Shown: one piece after another, positions 55,666-64,000 of the stretch
Layout of the letters: every line of letters begins with the position of its first letter
Numbering within the stretch: the first letter of the stretch is position 1
Source: Dichetophora obliterata
Lineage: Eukaryota; Arthropoda; Insecta; Diptera; Sciomyzidae
Reading direction: 5' to 3'
DNA length: 64,000 nucleotides
Assembly: GCA_963920525.1 (NCBI GenBank)
Contig: OY986439.1
Span: forward strand, 18,509,319 to 18,573,318
The notes under the pieces: model-generated
The model's database searches: none
Told to the model about the DNA's origin: nothing
The model's input: only the letters and a program-made list of their open reading frames with translations
Position numbers and translations under genes: made by a program

Positions 55666-58600
55666 CAGTGGCGTAACAAGGTGATCAAAGGCCCTTGTGC
55701 AAAACTTCAAAAAGGGCCCCCACAAAAAACAAAAAAAATTTATAAAAAAATATCTGCAAAATAAAAGAAGTACAGTGACATTTTTTTATTTTATTTTATT
55801 AAATTTTTTGTAGAGCTTTGACATAAGCAAAATTTTCTATTAATTTTCCTAAATCTAATTCAGACGCCTGTTTGTTTTCAATTGCAATCAATGCTAAATT
55901 TGATAATCTGGGTTGGCTTGTCTTATTTCTTAAATATGTTTTAATAATTTTCAATTTACTAAATGACCGTTCTGCACTTGCGGAAGTCACTGGGATTGTA
56001 AAGAACAGCAGCACAGCTGTGAAAATTTCTGTTATGTCACATTCAATTGCTCCAAAATTTGTTATTATTTTTTGACACACCTGTTTAACAGAACATTCAA
56101 TTGTTAATTCCGGTAAAATTAGTTTATAAATACTGATGAATTGATGAGTAAAATGTTGGCCAATTACTTCACAGTATTTTTTTTGAAATTTGTCGCATTT
56201 TTTTATCAAATCTGATTCGTTAATCTTGAGTAAAACTTCTGAATTAAAAATATCAAATATGTTACAAATGGAACTCATACCAACAAAACGTGCACTCAGT
56301 TGAGTAGTTAGTATATCAAGTACATTATTAAAAACATGTACTTTAAAATATTCTTCTTTGTTATTAAATCTGTAGTCTGAAGCTAATTCATCAATAAATT
56401 TTTTTACTTTTCTTTGACGTTTCACAAAAAAAGTGGGGATCGATACCGTATTTGTTAGACATTTCTATGGCCTTCTCTTTAAAAAAATCGAAGTCCGTTC
56501 TATATATATTTAACTTTTCATTAGCGGCTTTTAATGCTCTAGAAGCTTTGTCCAAATCTATATCGCATTGTTGTAAAGTTTTTGAAACTAAATTAATGTC
56601 GTTCAATATAGTGTAAAAAAATTCAAGCAGCAGAACAAATTCAAAATTAAATACTTTTTTTTGTAATATTTTGGCCTCATTACGTTCATCTTTGTTAGTA
56701 CTTTCTAACACTATTTCGGATAGTGATCTATATATATCAAAAAATCTAACTTTAATTGCAGATATTGTGCAAATTCTACTGGACCATCTAGTAGGATTTA
56801 ACTTTTTTAAGGTCACTTCAGATTCGCCAGTAAATTTTGATAATAGATCACAGCGCTTAATGCTATTTCCAAAAAAGCAAAACAATTCTTGCAAAATAGC
56901 AAAAAAATTTTGTGCTTCCACACAACCGCGAACGGCATCGTTAATCACCAAATTTAAATTGTGGCTAGCGCAATGTACGTATTCGGCATTTGGCTGTATA
57001 TCTTTAATTTTCTTTTGGACTCCGTTATATATACCACTCATCACATTGGCTCCATCATACCCCTGACCAACGCAGTTTTTTAAATCAAGTTTTTTTTCAT
57101 GGAAAAGTTTTGTAACTTGGTCAACTAAGTCTGCTGCAGAGTGTTCAGTTACTTCATAGAAACCTAAAAATATTTCTTTTACTTGAACGTTGATTGGATG
57201 TCCGTTCTCGGATCGATTTATTGATGCATATCTGACAACCAAGCTTAATTGATCCACCTTTGAAATATCTTGAGTTGTGTCCAAAATTACGGCAAAAAAC
57301 GGTGATGATCTTATTTGTTCAAGTAAACAATGTTCTAGTTCGCTGCCTATGCACTGAATCATCTCGTTTTGAATTTTTGGGCTTAAGTATTTTGTTGACC
57401 ATAAGATATTCATTTGAAAAGTATAAGTAAAATGCAAAAAAAAACATAAAACCGCAAATACCTTTAGGCATATCTAAAACTTGACGCAGAACATGATCAT
57501 ATCTGGAAATGAGCTGGACAATTGACAGAAAATTTCCTGCATTATTCTTCTGACTTAAGTCTTCTCGGTGTCCTCTTAATGCAAGTGAGCTCTTTGCCAA
57601 AGTTATTATAATGTCGAAAAGTCGTTGCAAAACAGTTTTCCAAAAAGAGGACTCTTTTAGAATGTTACTCTCTAGATCCTTGTCAATTGTATTTCTTTTT
57701 TTCCAAGCCTCGTAAGCAGCACATGCATTTGTATGAGCATTTGTCAAACTATGCTGTTTAATTTTTTGTGACAGGTGTTGCCAAGACCTATAACCTGTAC
57801 ACATTGAATTTTTTTCTAGTGCAAATAGCCAGCATGGTTGACAATACACCGCATCCATAACTGTTGAATAACATAACCAAAAGCGCCTTACTGCGCCATA
57901 TTTTGTGCTTGACATATAAAATAATTTAGAAAAGCATCTGTTGTCCTGTAAAGGATCTTTCGGAAAAGGTCCTAAGGGCTGAACAGGGCCCATATCAACA
58001 ATTACTTTTTTCTCTTCAATGCTCAATTCTTTTTTTTCCAAATTTTCAAAGGTGAAACATTCTATTACGGTTGGTGGTTCTTTCTCTCCTCTTTCTGTTG
58101 GATAAAGCTGGATATTCTGCGTTTCTGAACTAGAAGCATCTTTAACAGGCCCTTCACTAGCCTTACTGCTCGGATACTGATTGCATTTATCGGTATCTGT
58201 AAATTGCTCTTCATTATTCCTTGGACCAGAAGTAACAAAAAACTTTTCTATTTTTTGTAATTTTTCCTGTTTTTCGGCCTTTTCTTTTTGTAGTTTGCGC
58301 TTACATGCCCCACTTTTTTCTTTTTTTTTATCCATTTTTAAGAAATAGTTTCTAATTACCAATAGAAATTTGTCAACACCAACAAAAAACTCAACAAATT
58401 AGAACTGCTTAAAAGCTTATTCGAACTGCTGTTTGTTTTGAATTAACCTTTGTTTTATCTTCTGTTTTACTTTGTCTGTACGTGTTTCTCTGTTCTCTGT
58501 TTCATTCACACGTGTGTTCGTAGTTTGACAGATCAATCGCTGTTTCATTTACTCGATTGCCAATATTTTGTGCTTTGACGTTTTCCCATTTTCTCAGCTG

Positions 58601-58810
58601 TGTTCAGTGTTTTCTTCTCCATTTTACATTGAATGCGTTCAAAATAGATTGGGCCCCCAGACGATCTAACATGTTCGTCAGATTTGTCAAATCGTACGAC
58701 AAATTTTGCCGTTCATGGGCAGAAAATCGATTTGGAGTCAGCGAAGGGCCCCTATCGACCAAGGGCCCTTGTGCACTGCACGCACTAGCACCTAAGGAGT
58801 TACGCCACTG
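55666..58810 (-). mobile_element. hAT element (TTF-finger/DUF4371 type), complete with 8-bp TSD
   Basis: Ends 'CAGTGGCGTAAC' (55666) and 'GTTACGCCACTG' (58810) are perfect 12-bp inverted repeats, with the identical 8-bp word CTTCTAAT outside both (55658-55665 and 58811-58818). Just inside, 'AAGGSCCCTTGTGCA' occurs near both ends in the same orientation. The perfect TSD and nearly complete coding sequence point to a fairly young insertion. Confidence 0.93.
55799..58362 (-). pseudogene. hAT transposase, nearly intact (two frame breaks)
   Basis: Three long frames cover one protein of about 850 residues. The first (58362 to about 57450) has a basic N-terminus, an acidic spacer, and a TTF-type finger region ('FWLCYSTVMDAVYCQPCWLF'). 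The second (57437-56391) carries the RNase H-like core: 'FAVILDTTQDISKVDQLS' (first acidic site), 'GQGYDGANVMSGIYNG' (second), 'HNLNLVINDAV' and 'LNPTRWSSR'. The third (56425-55799) ends with the dimerisation region 'PVTSASAERSFSKLKII' (catalytic Glu). A ~70-bp out-of-frame stretch near 57437-57465 might be an intron, but lacks a matching AG acceptor; a 1-nt slip in an A-run near 56425 makes the second break. It is related to host genes of the ZMYM1 type, but the TIRs and TSD show a transposon here. Confidence 0.88.
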
Positions 58811-59239
58811 CTTCTAATGCTAGTAAATGCGATATGCTGCCATGGCAACATTTCTCGAGCTGGTGTAAATAAATGACAATTTAAGCTAGCTAAAAACTTG
58901 TTATAACAATATAAATAGTAAAACAAAATCAAAAGCAATGCTTAGCTGCTGCAAATGTGTGTGCAGAGTCCTATAAAACTGTCCCATATTCAACCAATTT
59001 CATAGAGACCACAAAAGTTAGCGAAGCAAACTGCCTAAATTTCGTCATACTTCTGAATATCCTGTTGGTTTTTTTTTTCTGCAATTATCAACACAATGTG
59101 ATGTGTTTTTATTGTTTTGCCAAAAAAGCGAAGCATTTTCAGAACGCAGCAAAGTATTTGTCAACAAAATTTGCAGTGGCTAAATGAGCCACTGTTTTCA
59201 TTGCTTACATTTTAATCTGCAAAAAAGTTTAATCTTATA
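58811..59239. other. non-coding spacer
   Basis: Nothing recognised. Confidence 0.4.
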
Positions 59240-60991
59240 TCTTATCTTATTATTATAAATATAAAATGGAATGTGTGTTTGTTTATTTGTTTGTTTGTAC
59301 CTTATAGGAGACCAAACCTCTGGACCGATCTTCCTGAAATTTTCACAGCATTTAACTGGGACTCTGGCAAGATTAATAGGGTACTTTTTTCAACCACGCC
59401 CACTTTTACGCCCACTTTTTTAAAATTATGTAATTGCTCCCATATAGTTTTTAACAGATTTACTTCAAATTGTATACACGATATACTCCAGGAGAGGTAG
59501 AAATAAACATTTCTTACGCCACGCCCCCTTTCACGCCCCTTTTCACGCCAAATTTAAGTTTTTAACTTTTTGTTCTCTGTACAAATTTGTTCCTTCCAAC
59601 GGATTATTTTTTATTTGGTAGTATATTGCTCTTAATACTATTAACGTCGCCATATTACTATGAACCACGCCCACTTCACCGCCCCCTTTTTTAATTCAGA
59701 TACTTACTTATACCACTAACAATGTTTGGTATACAAAATACTTCTTTTGTAATATGTATTTACCTAAAGTTTTATATACTTTTTATCTGCAGGTAAGGTA
59801 GCCATCGATTTTTTTATTACCAAATCCACATTTTTCGCCCCATTTTACTTCAATTATAATTAATCTGCTTTCAATCTTCATATATAAAAATGAATGTCGG
59901 TCTGTCTGTTTGTTTGTTTTTGCTTTATAGGAGGCCAAACCCTTTGACCGATCTTCCTGAAACTTTCACAGCATGTTACTATGACTCTGGAAGGAATAAT
60001 AGGATATACGAAGTTTTTATTGGACAACGGGGCGTGGCACCGCCCATATTACCCAAAAATTTAAATCGCCATATTTGGGACATTTTTTAACCTACGTCGA
60101 TGATATTTGGTACATATGGTATTGGCATAATTGGGAATACGTACCAGGAGAAAAGTGGGTGGTACCACGTCCCTTTTTAGGAAAATTAAAAATCGTAATA
60201 TAGTCTTAACTACTGGACCGATCGCCATTAAATTTGCACAATAGGATATTATTGTGTGCTGCTTAATAACTATAAATTCTTGACTATATAAAGTTATGAG
60301 TGGACAATGGGTCGTGGCCTCGCCCATATAACCCAAAATTTAAAATCGTCATATCTTGGACATTTTTTGACCAACGGCGGCAGAATTTGCTATATATGGT
60401 ATTGGCATGAATAGAAATACGTACCAAAAGAAAAGTGGGCGGAGCACGCCCCTTTGTTTGCGATATATTGGAGGCTGGACCTGTTAACCGATCTTAAATT
60501 TTCACAGCGTGCAGTTTTGACTCAGGAATACTTATTACATGATAATATTTTTCGACCATGCACACTTCTGCGCCTACTTTTTTACTACGTCTATTAACGG
60601 CTTTACTTAAAATTTAAAATACATATTAATTAAAATAGTGGGGTAGCCCCATTCTCTTTCTCCCACAACTGTCTTCAAAACAGCTGATTTTGTAATATGT
60701 GTTAATTAAAATAGAAAGTGGGGTAGCCCCATTCTCATTCTCCCACAACTGACTGCGAAACAGCTGATTGTGTAATTGCTGCTTTTTGATTGATCTAAAA
60801 ATAAAAAGGGGGAGCATGAAGCAAACTACATGTGGTTTAGTGCTGAATTCTCATTGGTTTACAACAAAAAAAGGGGAGAAGCATTGCAATAATTAAATTA
60901 AAATTAAATAAATAAATTTTTGTAAATATATAAATACTTTTAATTTTATTTTATAACTAGGAGGTTAGCGAAGCACACCGGGTTCAGCTAG
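59240..60991 (+). mobile_element. Helitron-like non-autonomous element with three long internal repeats
   Basis: It ends 'GTTAGCGAAGCACACCGGG', 'TTCAG', CTAG|T at 60991, matching the Helitron-like ends elsewhere in the window. The interior has three diverged copies of a 540-620-bp unit: 'GGAGACCAAACCTCTGGAC' at 59308, 'GGAGGCCAAACCCTTTGAC' at 59929 and 'GGAGGCTGGACCTGTTAAC' at 60470. Each is followed by 'CGATCTTCCTGAAA'-like text and CACGCCCAC-rich sequence. No coding capacity. Confidence 0.55.
60630..60782. repeat. tandem duplication, two ~76-bp units
   Basis: 'AATTAAAATAG' ... 'GTGGGGTAGCCCCATTCTC' ... 'ACAGCTGATT' occurs twice in a row (60630-60705 and 60706-60782) with minor changes. Confidence 0.85.
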
Positions 60992-61589
60992 TGCATTTCA
61001 TTTGCAACATCATAATATTTAAAGTGTGCTCACAAAAATCCACCCTTGCACAAACGCGTTTGCAACGGTGCAGTAATATCGTGAAGTACCCTTATATTTA
61101 CTCCGGAATTTATTTTTTTTATCAATTATAAGTATATATAAAATTTATTAGGTTTAATCCTTTTATTAACAAACCTTAAAATTGTAGATTTTGATTGTCA
61201 CTTTGCCACCTCCTTTTATTTTAAACACTACTGTAAGTCAGTAAGAGAAAAAAAATACTATGTAAAGAAAACCAATTAAATTTTTGGTTGGGAAAATCAA
61301 CAACTGACTCAAGTAAGATTATTTATAATTTTATTGCCAAAAAGTGTTTCCCCTTTGATACTTGTAATAGCAATTATGCTTTGTCTTTGGCCAACTAAAT
61401 AATCAATTGTACGCAGCCACCATCTTCGTTTCAAAGCAACGATTAATTGAAAATATTCATAAACGACAAACTGAAAATGTCAACATTTGGCAATAAGCTC
61501 CCTCTCGAACCTCTGCCCCATAGAGCTCTCTTTCAATGACTGAATCCCAAAACTTGTGCCAATTAGACACTCAATAAAAATAATATTAA
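60992..61589. other. non-coding spacer
   Basis: Nothing recognised. Confidence 0.4.
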
Positions 61590-61750
61590 TTCTATGCTTC
61601 AACAGTGTTCAGCAGCAGCACAGCACAACACAGTACAGCGGAGTACAGTTCGGTTTAGTTTAGTTCGTCACAGCAGTCGTTTCCGCTTCCGTTCGCCGCA
61701 TTATTGGCTTAAAACCATCATCGCGAGTGCTTGGCAAGTGTAGAGAGAAA
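61590..61750 (+). promoter_or_regulatory. possible promoter / 5'-UTR exon of a plus-strand gene
   Basis: A GC-richer island with 'ACAGTGTTCAGCAGCAGC', 'GGAGTACAGTTCGGTTTAG', 'CACAGCAGTCGTTTCCG' and then A-rich text is typical of dipteran core promoters (TCAGT-like initiators) and 5' UTRs. 'GGCAAGTGTAG' at about 61735 could be a splice donor. No downstream exon was found in the remaining 2 kb. Confidence 0.25.
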
Positions 61751-62685
61751 ATTAATGAATAGCAATTGAAAATGAAAACAAATTTGCAGATGCAGATAAT
61801 GAAGCAAGGTTGCAGAAGAACTTACTTCAGTCCAAAAAAAAAAAACAACACAAAAACAAAAACAAAATATCAAAATAAAAACAAGCAATACAACGGAGCA
61901 CGGAGTAAAAACTTTTCAATGAATAAGCGGCAAGGCGTTTACGTAATGCTGGACAAACGTTGGCAACATCAACTTTTAGATGTTGAAGCTATTGATGCAG
62001 TATTCCTATCAGCAGGAATACCAACAAAATCCATCAGTATCATTCTCATCAGCAGTAGCAGCCGCTAGAGGCTATGCTTATTGGCTTTCGTTATGCCATT
62101 CATTTTGACGTTATCCTTTGCAGTGAATATTTTCATTATTTGGCTAATTATAGCAAAATGTTTGCATTTGTTAGTATTGTCTACTGAAGTAAAGAACGAA
62201 CGAACGAACGAGCGTACGAAAAACCAGCCCGTTCAAATTATCATCAAAAACTTTTATCATCATTGTTCTCGAACGCATCATAAAGTATGTATAAATATGG
62301 TAATGTGCCAAAATATGCGGAGGGCAGACAACACATTCCACACTGCACGCAAGATATTTAATTTTTTGACAAACTTTTGAATTTTAATGTCTTTTATGAG
62401 GGAAGCTTTTAATTCCGGCATTGAATTTTGGCAAAATAAAGTATATGATAAAAAGCCAACCTTACTGCAAATGACAGCTATTTAGAAAAAAACGGTCTGG
62501 CGACAAGTTCTGCAAAAACAATTAGGCTTTCAAATATTCTGCACATGAACACATGGACAAAAACTATAAGCTATTTATAATAGTTTTTTTCTAAACTTTC
62601 AAAAGAATTAAAGGGATTACAAAGGCAATTTGAAAAGTCAGTGAATTGTTAAGTAAAAGATATCTTGTTCCTGAAAAAAATCGTT
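61751..62685. other. non-coding, or leader of an unseen gene
   Basis: A 100-codon frame at 61766-62068 is Lys/Thr/Asn-rich at its start and has no domain. Four tandem 'GAACGAAC' words occur near 62196. Confidence 0.3.
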
Positions 62686-63010
62686 TTATTTCTCAACATA
62701 GTTTGCCTTTAGACCGATACATTTAGTACAGTGTTTAATCAATTTTTGTAATCTTTTCAAATATGTCATGTGTTTATCAAGGTCCTCAAAATAGGCGTTT
62801 CTTTCAGTGATGAGCTCTTTATTCGACCCAAATCTCTTACCATCGAGCCATTTTTTTAGGTTTGGAAATGGGAAATAGTCGCAGGGGGCAAATTCTGGAG
62901 AATATGAGAGATTGGATACCATTTCGTAGCCCAATTTATCGATTTTTGCCATGGCGACTACATATGTGTGTGCAGCAGTGCGTTGTTAGAGCACCTTTTT
63001 CGTTAAAAAA
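62686..63010 (-). pseudogene. mariner transposase C-terminal remnant
   Basis: The minus strand reads '(V)VAMAKIDKLGYEMVSN', 'YSPEFAPCDYFPFPNLKK' (third acidic residue of DD34D), 'WLDGKRFGSNKELI' and 'YFEDLDKHMTYLKRLQKL' to 'LKANYVEK' and stop. This is the usual C-terminus of irritans/mauritiana-group mariners. Upstream a worn 'LTTHCCTHTY' stands where 'HDNAPAHT' is expected. The rest of the element is missing. Confidence 0.85.
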
Positions 63011-64000
63011 TACTTTGGTTATTGCTTCAAATCTATTATTAATAATTATAATAAGACCGTCTTTTTAGATAAAAGCCATAAAGAAATCTAATTGATCTTG
63101 TTCTATTATATTAGGTCGTTTTGGCTCTGAGAACAGTGTTTCGATACTGGTTGCATAAATCAGCATTTCATTTTTGCTCTACTTCACATTCCACTCTTAG
63201 TCCCTTTTGTTTGGGATTATCATTTGACAATAACTGTTTAATCTCATATAATCCTCTTATATTTTAAACAAGTATTTCCTAAGCTTATTCCAGGGAATCT
63301 CTTCAAATAATTTGCTAATTTCTCCAACTAACAAAGGCGCTATTTATCTTTCGCATTATTATGATGATGGGCGTAAACATTTACAATGGCCAACCCTTAA
63401 ATAATATAATGATGCCTTTGTAAGTTTTCAATGAATTTTCATTGAATCATTGATTGGATTAATTTTTGGTTAATGCAACACAATTAAAACAAAAAGCAAC
63501 ATTAATCAACCATGTTGCTCAACAAGGCCTCAGTATTGTTTAATTAAAGGAATTCACCACTTCTGCTGGCCAAAAATTTGCATAAAATTGCACGGTAAAG
63601 CTAATGATTGTTTAATGTACTTATTAACATAATGATATCGAATGTTTGCAGTAAATTGCTATAAATAAATACAAAAAAAAATTGCAAAAATGCATCTCTT
63701 CTATATATATATATTAAGGTGGGTCAATTACTTTTGTGATAAATCGTATCCCCAGGGCGTATTCTATGGGTAATTTTAAGCAACTTTTCTGAAGAAACCA
63801 TAGATCGAAATTGGATTTCAAGGCCCCGAAAATTTAAAAATAACTATTTTACTGGGCCAAACCGGGCAATTTATCAATATTAAGCAAACTTTGTGTAAAA
63901 ATAAGATAAAAATCATAAAAGTGTTATGGTAATTTCCTGGATAAAAAATTAGAAGGGGTTCCTGAACAACACATCGCCCCTCATGCCATTGTAGGGTCTA
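63011..64000. other. non-coding, no feature recognised
   Basis: From about 63717 'AGGTGGGTCAATTACTTTTG' and GC-richer text might open another repeat that continues beyond the window. Confidence 0.35.

Noticed and set aside
57437..57465. Intron in the hAT transposase at the first frame break
   Set aside because: A good GT donor exists, but no AG acceptor gives the frame of the downstream catalytic part; left as a frame lesion.
1..64000. CRISPR array, bacterial operon, viral or LTR-retroviral genes
   Set aside because: Tandem repeats here have no spacer structure, no prokaryotic gene layout is present, and no gag-protease-integrase or envelope-like frames were seen.

Overview
The window is AT-rich, intron-rich insect DNA. 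It is most simply read as one region of a higher dipteran genome, probably a tephritid fruit fly. The family call is an inference. It rests on short fly-type introns, a conserved obstructor/peritrophin gene, DD41D 'rosa'-type mariners (a clade first described from Ceratitis rosa), and Loa/I-like LINEs with a CCTAACC tail. There are no bacterial operons, no CRISPR arrays and no recognisable LTR retrotransposons or viral genes.

The only host gene I can support well is on the minus strand. Three exons (29836-30084, 22295-22483, 21685-21941) each encode exactly one six-cysteine chitin-binding (peritrophin-A) domain and join in frame, giving a secreted three-domain obstructor/CPAP3-type cuticle or matrix protein. 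The first exon (signal peptide) and the last exon were not found. The 7.35-kb intron between the first two exons seen is full of mobile DNA. A second, weak host candidate is a plus-strand promoter/5'-UTR-like block near 61.6-61.75 kb.

Almost everything else is nested mobile elements at different stages of decay. From left to right:
- 2.0-4.4 kb: a giant fold-back element bracketed by ATTAC/GTAAT palindrome arrays.
- 5.37-8.12 kb: a TIR element enclosing a second TIR element, which carries a small spliced gene of unknown type.
- 10.8-12.4 kb: a Tc1/S-like element inserted in a tandem repeat.
- 12.6-13.2 kb: a mariner deletion derivative; 13.7-14.1 kb: a hAT relic.
- 14.8-16.3 kb: a TIR element holding a ~330-bp-arm palindrome.
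- 17.2-20.2 kb: a LINE; 20.5-21.3 kb: a MITE.
- 23.5-25.1 kb: a second Tc1 element; 25.9-29.3 kb: two Loa/I-like LINE pieces, one split by a MITE.
- 31.9-33.2 kb: a DD41D mariner with a full-length open frame.
- 33.6-35.9 kb: a hAT relic containing a duplicated block and another DD41D mariner.
- 37.1-40.2 kb: Helitron-like pieces, including a PIF1 helicase relic.
- 42.4-47.1 kb: tandem repeats, a hairpin, an unclassified GC-richer block and an 8-bp-TSD MITE.
- 47.6-48.6 and 52.6-54.6 kb: LINE relics; 50.4-51.8 kb: a second copy of the giant fold-back element.
- 55.67-58.81 kb: a hAT element of the TTF-finger/DUF4371 type with a perfect 8-bp TSD.
- 59.2-61.0 kb: a Helitron-like element with long internal repeats; 62.7-63.0 kb: a mariner tail.

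The most interesting items are the intact DD41D transposase frame, the almost intact hAT, the spliced unknown gene inside a small TIR element, and the two-copy fold-back family. I found no convincing multi-gene system that is new to biology. Family names come from motif recognition without database searches.
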